From Bacillus sp. IITD106 (GTDB lineage: Bacteria > Bacillota > Bacilli > Bacillales > Bacillaceae_C), in contig NZ_JAIAZY010000013.1 in assembly GCF_019459225.1 (NCBI RefSeq), positions 30,288 to 94,287 on the forward strand: a stretch of 64,000 nucleotides of DNA. The letters run 5' to 3'. This document shows, piece by piece, positions 8,953-17,475 of the stretch. The translations under genes were made by a program, and so were the position numbers. The notes under the pieces were generated by a model, which worked only from the letters and a program-made list of their open reading frames with translations, did no database searches and was not told the origin of the DNA. The first letter of the stretch is position 1. The number at the start of each line of letters is the position of its first letter.

Positions 8953-10974
8953 ATGAAGAGATCATTAATTCCTGAAGATCTTTTTAAATTAAATATCATT
9001 AGTGATCCGCAAATTTCTCCTGACGGGATGAATATTGTTTATGTTGAAACAAAAATGGACCCGATTACTAATTCATATTATAGCCGTATCTGGATTGTTC
9101 CCACATCTGGAAAGACGGAACCACGCCTTTTCACTTCTGGTCCTGGCCTTGATTATGCACCCCGTTGGTCTCCGGATGGAAAATGGCTAGCTTTCGTATC
9201 CACACGTCGTGGACATTCTCAACTTTGGATTATGTCCAGTTCGGGTGGAGAGGCCGAGCTGCTTACTCATATTCCATACGTAGGGGGTATTCCTGTTTGG
9301 TCGCCGGACAGTCAAACGATTGCATGTGTCATACATGTAGGTCCTAAAGGCCCAGAAGAGAATCCCAGTACGCCGAGACAACGTTTTTCAAAAAATGTGC
9401 TTGTCATTGATCGCCTTGAGTATAAATTGGATACAACTGGTTATTTAGTAGGGAAACACTGGCACTTATTCACTATCACTGTTGTCGGTCCGGACCGCGG
9501 TAAGGCCCGGCAACTCACGTTTGGAAATTATGATTACTCATCTCCGTCTTGGTCTCCCGATGGGCGATATATAGCAATCGCCGGCAACAAGACACCCGAA
9601 CGTTTGGATCTAGCAGTGATCAATGATATTTGGCTAATTTCGGCGGAAGGGGGAGAGCCACGAAAGCTTACTCGCAGCCAGGGGCCTGCCGATCATCCAG
9701 CATGGTCTCCAGACGGGCAAACGATTGCTTATGTTGGACATGACAGGGCAAATGGCGGTTATACGAACCCAGGCATTTGGATGGTACATGTAGCTGGAGG
9801 TGGGCCGTGGGAATTAACTGCCGGTTTCCCCTACCCTATTGGTGATAAATCCATTGGGGACATCCGTGGTCATAAGGAACCTACGATCAGCTTAACGTGG
9901 TCTCCAGATGGCAACAGTATATATACAGGCGTCAGTAAAGCAGGGGCCGTCCATCTTTGGCGCTTTTCCTTACAAGACAATCAGGCTATCCAAATGACCG
10001 ATGGAAATATAGTCATCTACAATATTAACTTTACTCCTGACACTCTGCAGTTGGCAATGGCTATTACTACAACTACACTTCCTAATGATATTTGGATTGC
10101 TGACCTCGTTAAGAACAAGATTACAAACAATCGTCGTCTCACAAGAGTGAACGAGGATCTTTTAAGTCGTTTCGAGATTGTCGAGCCTATGCCTTTTATC
10201 TCGAGTTCAAAAAATGGTCCAGAGGTCGAAGGGTGGATTCTGTATCCACCTAATAAGGTAACATCGGAAAATCAAATTCCGGCAATTCTAGAAATCCATG
10301 GTGGACCAATGGTCATGTATGGTTACGTCTTCTTCTTAGAGTTTCAGTTATTAGCTTCACACGGTTTTGCTGTAGTTTATACTAACCCACGCGGGAGCAT
10401 GGGCTACGGTCAAGAGTTTGTCGCAGCCATCCGCGGAGATTGGGGAAATCTTGATTATGCGGATTTGATGGCTGCAATGGACAATGCTCTATCGATAGGA
10501 ACACTTGACCCTAACCGTCTTGGTGTTGCCGGTGGAAGCTACGGAGGATATATGACAAACTGGATCGTTACTCAAACCCAACGTTTTAAAGCTGCTGTTT
10601 CCATGAGAGGCATCAGTAATCTGTATAGTTTCTTTGGCACGTCAGACGGCGGATTTTTACAGGCAGATAATTATGGTGGGCCGCCATGGGAGTTGCCTGA
10701 AGATTATATGGAGCAATCGCCAATCAAATACGTTGCCAATGTTCGAACCCCGCTCTTGATCATTCATAGCACTCACGATTTTCGGGTCCCTATTGAACAG
10801 GGAGAGCAATTTTATACAGCCTTGAAATATCAAGGACGCAATGTGCGTATGCTCCGCTTTATTAACGATACTCATGAGCTATCACGTTCTGGAAATCCTT
10901 GGCATCGGGTGTTTCGATTGGAACATATTATTAGCTGGTTCCAGAAACATCTAAACCCTTCCCGAAATAATTGA
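8953..10974 (+). CDS. S9-family prolyl oligopeptidase / acylaminoacyl-peptidase
   Basis: A cytoplasmic serine peptidase of 673 residues. The N-terminal part (about 1-380) is a WD40-like TolB-type beta-propeller with repeated (A/R)WSPDG blades. The C-terminal alpha/beta-hydrolase domain carries the triad Ser529 (GGSYGGYMTN), Asp609 (STHDFRVP) and His641 (NDTHELSRSG), plus the oxyanion HGGP. This is the layout of the S9C acylaminoacyl-peptidases, such as B. subtilis YuxL. It is a single gene with AAGGA before the ATG. Substrates are short peptides or acylated N-termini by family knowledge; the exact substrate is unknown. Confidence 0.92.
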   Translation: MKRSLIPEDLFKLNIISDPQISPDGMNIVYVETKMDPITNSYYSRIWIVPTSGKTEPRLFTSGPGLDYAPRWSPDGKWLAFVSTRRGHSQLWIMSSSGGEAELLTHIPYVGGIPVWSPDSQTIACVIHVGPKGPEENPSTPRQRFSKNVLVIDRLEYKLDTTGYLVGKHWHLFTITVVGPDRGKARQLTFGNYDYSSPSWSPDGRYIAIAGNKTPERLDLAVINDIWLISAEGGEPRKLTRSQGPADHPAWSPDGQTIAYVGHDRANGGYTNPGIWMVHVAGGGPWELTAGFPYPIGDKSIGDIRGHKEPTISLTWSPDGNSIYTGVSKAGAVHLWRFSLQDNQAIQMTDGNIVIYNINFTPDTLQLAMAITTTTLPNDIWIADLVKNKITNNRRLTRVNEDLLSRFEIVEPMPFISSSKNGPEVEGWILYPPNKVTSENQIPAILEIHGGPMVMYGYVFFLEFQLLASHGFAVVYTNPRGSMGYGQEFVAAIRGDWGNLDYADLMAAMDNALSIGTLDPNRLGVAGGSYGGYMTNWIVTQTQRFKAAVSMRGISNLYSFFGTSDGGFLQADNYGGPPWELPEDYMEQSPIKYVANVRTPLLIIHSTHDFRVPIEQGEQFYTALKYQGRNVRMLRFINDTHELSRSGNPWHRVFRLEHIISWFQKHLNPSRNN

Positions 10975-11012
10975 CCATAACGTCCTACTATTCTTCTAAT
11001 ATTCATCTTTTA

Positions 11013-11522
11013 CTACGTAGGTAGAGTCATGTCTTGCTTAACTTTCTCTTGAAAATTCATAAAGCTATCCTTTCCAAACACGCTATGAGCTTTTCTTTCT
11101 AATTCATTTATTATTCGGTCGTTCTCCATTAATGTCTCTCTTATCCGTTGTATCAATTTAAGAGCACTTGGTCCGCTTACACCCTTGGCTATACGTTCAA
11201 GAAGAACTTTTGCATCAACGGAAAATTTAGGGACGAAGCTAAGACACATTACAATATTGAGCTGAAGTGCTGTGCTATATTCTTTTGTAAATGCACGACG
11301 GACCCCTCCTCGAACACCTGCATAACCATATGAAATTTCAGATACCGCTCGATAAAAAAGGATCATTCCATCTGCATGGCTTGATTCCTTGTTTAACCGA
11401 AGTTCACTTACTAACGATGTTAAACGCTTTACTACTTGATGCCCATATTCCATTGTTTTCCACCAATCCCAAAAACGTTCCTGCTCCTCCATACTTAATG
11501 TTAAAGGCAGTGTATTTGGCAT
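11013..11522 (-). CDS. Hypothetical helical protein, downstream member of an unrecognised pair
   Basis: I do not recognise this 169-residue protein. It has a strong RBS (AGGGGGAG) and starts 15 bases after the neighbouring gene (11538-12038), so the two are an operon. It appears soluble and mostly helical, with an early aromatic block FWDWWKTMEYGHQVV, a Gly/Arg stretch GYAGVRGGVRRAF, and an Arg/Glu-rich C-terminal helix ending in VFGKDSFMNFQEKVK. The last ~60 residues faintly resemble the end of the partner, so they may be distant paralogues. The pair diverges from a sugar-dehydrogenase-like gene. Confidence 0.7.
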   Translation of the reverse strand: MPNTLPLTLSMEEQERFWDWWKTMEYGHQVVKRLTSLVSELRLNKESSHADGMILFYRAVSEISYGYAGVRGGVRRAFTKEYSTALQLNIVMCLSFVPKFSVDAKVLLERIAKGVSGPSALKLIQRIRETLMENDRIINELERKAHSVFGKDSFMNFQEKVKQDMTLPT

Positions 11523-11537
11523 TTTTCTCCCCCTTAA

Positions 11538-12038
11538 TTACAGCCGTGGAATTGCTTGTATATTCTCGATTTGCATTCGAATGATGTCCCATTCAGGTCC
11601 GAATAAAGCCTGACCAAGTTTTATGGCTTCCTTGATTCTTTCTTCCATTTGATGATTTAAATAACGGCTTAACTCTACAAGATGATGAATATCAGGGCTT
11701 GCATTTTTAACAGCTAGCTCAAAATTAGGATGTAATTGTTGTGCACTAATTCCTAATGTATCCAGTTCGAACACAAGCAGCTCTTTTACTAATGAAATAG
11801 ATTCACCTTGACGGATCCGATTAATCGTTCCTTGAACAGAATCAAATCCATAACCAACATCTGCCACGGATGCATGGTACGGATTAAGTCCAGGTGCAGC
11901 ACGCAATGATGGGATAGTTCGAAAACCCGTTGTGATAGAGCAAGATACTTCTTTAGCGGCCATCCCTTTTTCTAATGCAGCGTAGATGGCATCAAGATAT
12001 TCATTTTGCCGATTGTAGGTCACTTCTGAATCGTTCAT
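11538..12038 (-). CDS. Hypothetical helical protein, upstream member of the pair
   Basis: The 166-residue product begins after a good RBS (AGGGGGCG) and is the first gene of the two-gene operon. No signal peptide, membrane segment or catalytic motif is apparent. The N-terminal half has RQNEYLDAIYAALEKGMAAKEV and a Gly/Pro-rich stretch around residue 45-65; the C-terminal half is amphipathic helix, with HLVELSRYLNHQMEERIKEA and LFGPEWDIIRMQIEN. Family unknown to me. The divergent intergenic region (12039-12301) holds the promoters for this operon and the gene to the right. Confidence 0.7.
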   Translation of the reverse strand: MNDSEVTYNRQNEYLDAIYAALEKGMAAKEVSCSITTGFRTIPSLRAAPGLNPYHASVADVGYGFDSVQGTINRIRQGESISLVKELLVFELDTLGISAQQLHPNFELAVKNASPDIHHLVELSRYLNHQMEERIKEAIKLGQALFGPEWDIIRMQIENIQAIPRL

Positions 12039-12301
12039 TTAATCGCCCCCTATACATATTTGCAAAAAACAAGGGTAAGTATCTCTACTTCTTATAATAT
12101 ATATAAGTTAACATGACAAAGTGCCCTCACCTGCCAATTTATTTCTATACCCTATCTTCCCTTCAAAAGAGTTTGATTGGGTTAATACTCAGATCAATAA
12201 TCGGATTAGGTTTTTCCTAGCATATCTTATAGATCTCATTCAAAAATGTTTTCAAAGAGTTGCCCTTTTAATTTCTACAATAGAAAGGAGTGTAATGTTA
12301 G

Positions 12302-13732
12302 TTGAAAAAAGTAAAGGTTCGTTTACGACCCATTGTAACAAAGATAAATTTACCCACTGTTTTGAAAACAACTATACTTCCGGGTGACTCAATTGAAAGC
12401 TTATTTATTGCCACTCAAGTAGGAGAGATTTTTTTCATAAGAAATGGGGCCATAAGGACATTTTTAGATATTCGCTCGCGGATCATAAAACTAGGTACTT
12501 CTGAACAAGGTGTTTCTAGTGGTGGATATGATGAACGGGGATTGGTAGGACTTGCGTTTCATCCGGGATTCTATTACAACGGGCTGTTTTATCTTCATTA
12601 TTCAGTAGTTGGAACACAAGGTCCAAGTGCTCTTTCTGAACATTTTAAGCCTAACCCTTGTGAACCAAAAACTTTAAACCTAAGGTGGACAAATAGAGAA
12701 GCTAAATATGATCATATCGATACTGTTGAAGAGTGGATTTTACAATCGAATGGTCAACCTCAAAAACGACGGACATTACTTAATGTAAGAAGACCATTTT
12801 TTAATCATAATGGCGTTAATAGCTTAAACTTTTCGCCTGAAACAGGAAAACTTGTATTAACAACAGGAGATGGTGGAGCAGGCTATGATCCCTTTAATTT
12901 AAGCCAGGACGATATGGAAATCGCCGGTAAAATAATTGAAATTGATGTAGATAAGAATACATTTATTAATAATCCACCTGTAGTCACACGTTTTAATGAA
13001 CTTCCCGCACCTATTCAGGAAACGCTCACGGTCATTGCCAAAGGGGTACGCAATATTCCGGGCATTTCATTTCAAAAGTATTATAATCAGTATATTAAAT
13101 ACGTGGGAAATGTCGGACAGGATTTGGTAGAGTCAATTTTTTCATTCGTTCACTATAAACCAATACCGGTTACTCAGCTTATTCAAGCTTCTATAAGAAA
13201 CGCCGAACTTGACCAAGAAGGATTTATTAACTTTGGCTGGCGTGGATGGGAAGGTGCTTTTCCTACTTCGACTATTAGGAACTGCCCTACAAATCCGAAT
13301 GTCGATGAGAAAACGATTGCTTATTACAACGAAGCAATCAAAACTTCAGTAAGGCGTCTTCAGCCTTTAACTAGTTATTTTCATAAAGATCCCCGAGCCG
13401 ATAAGTTTGGAGGAACTGCACTTACAGGAGTGCAAGCCTATATGGGAACTGGAATCCCTGATTTAACAGGCAGCGTTGTATTTACCGATCTTGCCCGGGA
13501 TAAAGAATCACAACAGCCAGTTAGAGGAGTTTTAGCTTATACGAGGGTAAGGGCAGATTGTAAACTAAATGATTTTAGCGTCATTGAGACCGATTATAAT
13601 TTTGGTCCCGGGTCAGCTTATTATGTTAATTTGGGAACGAATTTGAATCAAATTAAACTATATTTAGGTGTTTATGGTTCTATGAAAGTAACGGATTTAA
13701 ACCAAGGAACTATTTTTGAAGTTGTTTCATAA
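12302..13732 (+). CDS. GSDH-type beta-propeller protein (PQQ-dependent sugar dehydrogenase-like)
   Basis: The 476-residue product matches the glucose/sorbosone dehydrogenase fold: early SLFIATQVGEIFFIRNG, then the signature GLVGLAFHPGF (about residue 81), the Ca-site-like LTTGDGGAGYDPFN and GFINFGWRGWEG. The TTG at 12302 lies 11 bases after AAAGGAG; an ATG at 12295 is in another frame and stops early. No signal peptide is visible, unlike most secreted relatives. Enzyme activity and PQQ use are unproven, because many family members are not enzymes. Confidence 0.8.
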   Translation: MKKVKVRLRPIVTKINLPTVLKTTILPGDSIESLFIATQVGEIFFIRNGAIRTFLDIRSRIIKLGTSEQGVSSGGYDERGLVGLAFHPGFYYNGLFYLHYSVVGTQGPSALSEHFKPNPCEPKTLNLRWTNREAKYDHIDTVEEWILQSNGQPQKRRTLLNVRRPFFNHNGVNSLNFSPETGKLVLTTGDGGAGYDPFNLSQDDMEIAGKIIEIDVDKNTFINNPPVVTRFNELPAPIQETLTVIAKGVRNIPGISFQKYYNQYIKYVGNVGQDLVESIFSFVHYKPIPVTQLIQASIRNAELDQEGFINFGWRGWEGAFPTSTIRNCPTNPNVDEKTIAYYNEAIKTSVRRLQPLTSYFHKDPRADKFGGTALTGVQAYMGTGIPDLTGSVVFTDLARDKESQQPVRGVLAYTRVRADCKLNDFSVIETDYNFGPGSAYYVNLGTNLNQIKLYLGVYGSMKVTDLNQGTIFEVVS

Positions 13733-13810
13733 TTCATGAAAACAAATGGAAGGCATCTACAAAAAATATGTGCTTCTTTTTCGATTAAACTTAACAAATT
13801 ATACGATTAA

Positions 13811-13838
13811 AAACACACGTTGAAAACGTGTGCTTTTT
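13811..13838. terminator. Terminator
   Basis: Stem CACACGTT/AACGTGTG with a GAAA-like loop is followed by CTTTTT, between the convergent propeller and CDF genes. Confidence 0.75.
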
Positions 13839-13878
13839 GGTTGTGGAAAAATTATTTTAAAATGAATTCTATATCTGG

Positions 13879-14763
13879 TTAATCTTCTTTTTTAATATTA
13901 ACTTGACGTTCATTCTCAGGCTCTGTATGGATTAATACTTCTGCATCAGGGAATTTGCGAATGATATCTTGTTCGATTTTGTCACATAACTCATGTGCTC
14001 TTTCAATGCTGTAGGATGATGGGACTACAAGATGAAAATCAATCCACTCACTGGGACCAGAGCGCCTTGTACGAAAATCATGAAATTCAATAAACTCTTT
14101 TTTATAGGAACGAATAATTTTTTCTATTACTTCCTCTTCTTCTCGCGATAGACTTGCATCTAATAATGGCGGAAAAGATTCCTTCATTAATTTATTCGCC
14201 TCAAAAATGATATAAATGGCTAAGGCAATGCCAATTATAGGATCTAAAAAGTGCCATCCAGTAACACTGACAAGTAATAAACTGCCTGCTACACCCAGTG
14301 AAGTGTACACATCTGTCAGTAAATGTAGAGCATTAGACTTCATTGCCATTGATTTTGTTTTTTCTGCTGTTTTACTAATAATTTTTGACACAAAGAAATT
14401 TACTACAGCACCAAATAGCATGACAAGAATCCCTAAGAAAGGTAATTTTATTGGTACAGGATTAATAAGTTTATGGACACATTCATAAATAATCCAAATT
14501 CCTGCTACAAAAATTAACATGGTTTCAATTGTTCCAGAAAGATTCTCAACTTTTCCATGCCCATATCGGTGAATTTTGTCAGCAGGTTTGTTTGAAATTC
14601 TAACAGAGAAAAATGCGATAAAGGAAGCCACTAAATCTAAAGCAGAATGAATCGCTTCTGATAAAATTGCTACGGACCCTGTAAATAAACCTACAATTAC
14701 TTTTAAAATCACAATAACAGAATTGCTGATGACTGATAGAAATGCTACTTTTGCGGAATTCAT
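13879..14763 (-). CDS. Cation diffusion facilitator (CDF) metal exporter
   Basis: An inner-membrane divalent-metal/proton antiporter of 294 residues with six membrane segments and a cytoplasmic C-terminal domain. Metal ligands of the transport site are seen as H39-x3-D43 (HSALD, segment 2) and H147-x3-D151 (HLLTD, segment 5), the HD-HD pattern associated with zinc-type CDFs. The conserved RYGHGKVENLSG linker follows segment 2, and the C-terminal domain has HDFRTRRSG and HELCDKIEQD. It is monocistronic. Specificity (Zn, Fe, Mn or Co) cannot be fixed by motif alone. Confidence 0.92.
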   Translation of the reverse strand: MNSAKVAFLSVISNSVIVILKVIVGLFTGSVAILSEAIHSALDLVASFIAFFSVRISNKPADKIHRYGHGKVENLSGTIETMLIFVAGIWIIYECVHKLINPVPIKLPFLGILVMLFGAVVNFFVSKIISKTAEKTKSMAMKSNALHLLTDVYTSLGVAGSLLLVSVTGWHFLDPIIGIALAIYIIFEANKLMKESFPPLLDASLSREEEEVIEKIIRSYKKEFIEFHDFRTRRSGPSEWIDFHLVVPSSYSIERAHELCDKIEQDIIRKFPDAEVLIHTEPENERQVNIKKED

Positions 14764-15211
14764 TTTGATTACCTCGATATTTAGTGTTTGTTACCATGCT
14801 AACAAATACAAGTCGTGTGGGTCTACAGCAACCTTTTTAGTAGGCTCTATAATAGTATACCATTGTAAATATTGTTTCATAATGTCAACTTAGGTTGAAT
14901 CTTCAACAGCAAACATTTTCATTATCTTAAAACCTTTATGGCTTCCAATAAAAATCCCCTTTCATATATTTCCCCGCTTTTTCCCTATTGAAATAAACAC
15001 ATATATTATATACTTAACTGCGTTTTACATAGCAAACCTTTTGGCGATTAAACTAAAACATATAACTAGCTTTGCAGCTACTGAAAACATGGTTAGTGGC
15101 CACTGCGATATGATGTATACTAATGACTCTTTGATTCCGCTTTTCGATTAATTAGAGTTAAAAATCTATTAGACAAGTGAGGATTTTTCTATTATTTTGT
15201 TCGTTTGTCCA
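14764..15211. other. Gene-free stretch
   Basis: About 450 AT-rich bases with no convincing reading frame or RNA structure. It must hold the CDF promoter at its left end, where AT-rich -10-like words such as TATACT on the reverse strand occur. Nothing else is supported. Confidence 0.5.
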
Positions 15212-15239
15212 ACACACCTTTATATAATTACATATCGTA
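15212..15239 (+). promoter_or_regulatory. Candidate sigma-K promoter for the YjcZ-like genes
   Basis: ACA (15212-15214), 16 bases, then CATATCGTA (15231-15239) fits the mother-cell sigma-K pattern AC-N16-CATAnnnTA. It lies 57 bases before the first mini-gene, consistent with spore-stage expression. Confidence 0.45.
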
Positions 15240-15295
15240 TTCTAAGGGGTTGTGTTTATCGCAATCCTATTTCTTTCAATGGAGGTGCTTGAATA

Positions 15296-15379
15296 ATGGG
15301 AACTTCATTTGCTTTGATTGTTGTATTGTTTATTTTGCTTATCATTGTAGGAACTGCCTTCGTAGGACACGGTTACTAA
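15296..15379 (+). CDS. YjcZ-family mini-protein (27 aa)
   Basis: RBS GGAGGTG lies 9 bases before the ATG. The product is one hydrophobic helix, with the core FALIVVLFILLIIVG followed by a short GHGY tail. That is the hallmark of the YjcZ family of tiny Bacillus membrane proteins associated with sporulation. It is followed 69 bases later by a second, longer copy. Confidence 0.85.
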   Translation: MGTSFALIVVLFILLIIVGTAFVGHGY

Positions 15380-15448
15380 TTCCTTTGGTGCTTCATTCCC
15401 ATTGGTATTTGGATGAAACTCTGAAATATTAAGGGAGGTGAATTTCAT

Positions 15449-15589
15449 ATGTCATGGGGATCTAGTAGTTATGGTGGTAGTTGTGGAGGTTATGGTTCCG
15501 GGTACTCAGGTGGAAACATGTCTTTTGTATTAATCGTTGTATTGTTCATTTTATTGATTATTGTAGGCACTTCTTTCATGAGTTACTAA
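15449..15589 (+). CDS. YjcZ-family mini-protein with Gly/Ser/Tyr-rich head (46 aa)
   Basis: RBS AGGGAGGTG precedes the ATG at 15449. About 23 residues rich in Gly, Ser and Tyr (SSSYGGSCGGYGSGYSGG) lead into the same membrane helix as the previous gene (FVLIVVLFILLIIVGT). This is the typical full-length YjcZ layout, and the pair is a tandem duplication. It ends just before a terminator, so both genes probably share the upstream sigma-K-like promoter. Likely spore membrane or coat associated; molecular role unknown. Confidence 0.87.
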   Translation: MSWGSSSYGGSCGGYGSGYSGGNMSFVLIVVLFILLIIVGTSFMSY

Positions 15590-15600
15590 TACGATGTCAC

Positions 15601-15630
15601 AAGGGCAGATTAACTTCTGCCCTTTCATTT
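15601..15630 (+). terminator. Terminator of the YjcZ pair
   Basis: Stem AAGGGCAGA/TCTGCCCTT (15601-15609 with 15616-15624) followed by TCATTT. Confidence 0.65.
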
Positions 15631-15656
15631 ACTCCAGACGGAAAGGAGTGAAAAAA

Positions 15657-15851
15657 ATGCATCCATTGATGAGATATCGAGGAGAGCCTGTTGAAGTTAG
15701 GGAGCATCATGGTAGAGTCTATAGAGGCGTGATAGACGGAGACCCACCACGTGGCGGAATTTTTATAGTATCTCCATTTAACAGAGTCTTCGTCCCTTTT
15801 TTTGCAATCGCCTTCGTTTTTTCATTCCGGCTAAGAAGACGAATATTTTAA
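15657..15851 (+). CDS. Small hypothetical protein (64 aa)
   Basis: The ATG at 15657 has a clear RBS (GAAAGGAGTG). The product starts MHPLMRYRGEPVEVREHHGR and goes on YRGVIDGDPPRGGIFIV, a short beta-rich head, then has one hydrophobic stretch (FVPFFAIAFVFSF) and a basic end LRRRIF. The head resembles the small SH3-like beta-barrels of Bacillus coat or Hfq-like proteins only in composition. Family not recognised. It follows the YjcZ pair on the same strand, beyond their terminator. Confidence 0.7.
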   Translation: MHPLMRYRGEPVEVREHHGRVYRGVIDGDPPRGGIFIVSPFNRVFVPFFAIAFVFSFRLRRRIF

Positions 15852-15902
15852 CCAATAATAAATGCTAATATCAGTGATATCCTACACGATTTAAATTTCA
15901 GT

Positions 15903-15943
15903 CCTTGTGGTTTAGTATCTTTAGTTCGATCTAAACCACAAGG
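15903..15943. repeat. Inverted repeat, possible terminator
   Basis: Arms CCTTGTGGTTTA (15903-15914) and TAAACCACAAGG (15932-15943) are perfectly complementary around 17 bases. No T-run follows on either side, so termination is uncertain. It follows the 64-residue gene in a ~280-bp gap with no gene. Confidence 0.55.
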
Positions 15944-16133
15944 AACCAAATCTATTATGGCATAAGGGGATGCCATGTTAGCTTCACATAGTTTCCACTC
16001 CAGTCCACAAAAATAGACTCTTTATCATTTGTATCCCAAAGTTCCATCAAAATGTCCCCCATCTTCAAAATGGCACCACCTTGAATAGATATAAAAAAAG
16101 AGAAGCATCAGCTTCCCTAATAAATGTTTCACA

Positions 16134-17333
16134 CTAAACTGCTTTTCCCTCTTTACGAATTTCCCTTTTTTCAATAAACAATATCCCAAGTTCATGGTGG
16201 TCCCCTTCGTATAAAGCCCGCTGCACAAGACGAATCTCACCATTTTTATCGAAAACTTCAAGCTTGCAATAGGCACGATTTTTTAGCAAAGCTTGATATA
16301 AATCTTGTTTATTATGTACCTTTATATTGTTGCATGTCTGGATAATCTCTCCAGTTCTTAAGCCCATTTTATCAGCAGGGGATTCTGGAAGTACATCCAA
16401 TATCATGATGCCACTATTCCTTGGAGTGAAATAATACACAGCTGAGCCTTCACGTACCCGGTGCATGAATACAATGAATATTCTTCCTAGAACTGCTAAT
16501 ATAGCAGCTATTGCAGGAATATAATCAGGCAATAAAAAACTTACCGAACTGATTACAGTAATAATGATTCCAAGAGTAAGAACTTGTTTTCCTAATCGTT
16601 TTACTACATTTTCAGGCAATGTCGTTTGAATTTGCTGTTGGAAGCCTAGTAAAAATGGAACTAAAATCAATGAATAACTATCTGTTCCAAAATGAATGAC
16701 AGGCCACCATTCGAAAGGTGCACTGATTGGACCGACCGGTAAAAAAAGAAAGACCGGCAATAACCAGAGGCGCTTTGTTTGGAGAGCTCCAACTGTTAAG
16801 CCTCTTCTACTTTTTCGCAGTTTAGGAGATACGTCCCTTAGACCATTTTTTATCATGAGTATTCCTTCAGCAATGGTTAAGGTGCCAAGTAAAATAGCAG
16901 TCCCCATAAAGAAACTGGAATCTATCGATTTAAAAGATTTTTCAAAATACGGAATGTCAATATTAAAATAGTTGGCGGCAAAAACAAATAGTAAAGCCAG
17001 TCCAATCGTAAGGGCTGGAGATAGCAATCTTGCATTCCCAACTAATCCGAACAATAATGTCACGATCGTAATCACTGCGATGACAGGTAGAGGAATGGTT
17101 AATCCAATTGAAATAAATAGTAAAGATAAGAAGAGTCCAGCTATCAAACCTGCCGGAAGCAAGCTTCGGAGTTCATGAAATAGACGATTTACTCGTACAT
17201 GAAAATCACGACGTTCCCTCTTGACCCGGAGATATCCAGCGGTCACCGCGAGTAGTATCGAGAAATATAAAATAGGATGAAGAAACAATCTGCCAATTCC
17301 TCTTAATAGTTCAAGCAACCATATTTCCGCCAT
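16134..17333 (-). CDS. minJ: MinJ, topological determinant of cell division
   Basis: This 399-residue polytopic membrane protein bridges DivIVA and MinD so that division inhibitors stay at poles and septa in Bacillus. About seven to eight hydrophobic segments fill residues 15-300, followed by a cytoplasmic PDZ domain (about 305-385) with NSGIMILDVLPESPADKMGL and GEIIQTCNNIKVHN. Gene order ctpB-minJ downstream of the ftsEX locus matches B. subtilis. It starts about 140 bases after ctpB, beyond a terminator. Confidence 0.9.
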   Translation of the reverse strand: MAEIWLLELLRGIGRLFLHPILYFSILLAVTAGYLRVKRERRDFHVRVNRLFHELRSLLPAGLIAGLFLSLLFISIGLTIPLPVIAVITIVTLLFGLVGNARLLSPALTIGLALLFVFAANYFNIDIPYFEKSFKSIDSSFFMGTAILLGTLTIAEGILMIKNGLRDVSPKLRKSRRGLTVGALQTKRLWLLPVFLFLPVGPISAPFEWWPVIHFGTDSYSLILVPFLLGFQQQIQTTLPENVVKRLGKQVLTLGIIITVISSVSFLLPDYIPAIAAILAVLGRIFIVFMHRVREGSAVYYFTPRNSGIMILDVLPESPADKMGLRTGEIIQTCNNIKVHNKQDLYQALLKNRAYCKLEVFDKNGEIRLVQRALYEGDHHELGILFIEKREIRKEGKAV

Positions 17334-17430
17334 ACTGCCACATCCTTTTATCGGAAAAATACTTACCTACTATTCTATCAGAACTTTCGGGAAAAAAGGG
17401 GAAAAATTTTAGTGATGGAGAAGTAAATGA

Positions 17431-17473
17431 AAATAATCTCCCACCTTAGGGGGCCAAGGTAGGAGATTATTTA
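17431..17473 (-). terminator. Terminator of ctpB
   Basis: A long stem (AATAATCTCC with GGAGATTATT plus inner CCACCTTA/TAGGTTGG-like pairs) is followed on the reverse strand by a T-rich run, immediately after ctpB. Confidence 0.75.
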
Positions 17474-17475
17474 TT

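Noticed and set aside
12121..12387. ORF overlapping the start of the propeller gene
   Set aside because: No family features and it ends inside the next gene. The frame starting at TTG 12302 has the clear GSDH motifs.
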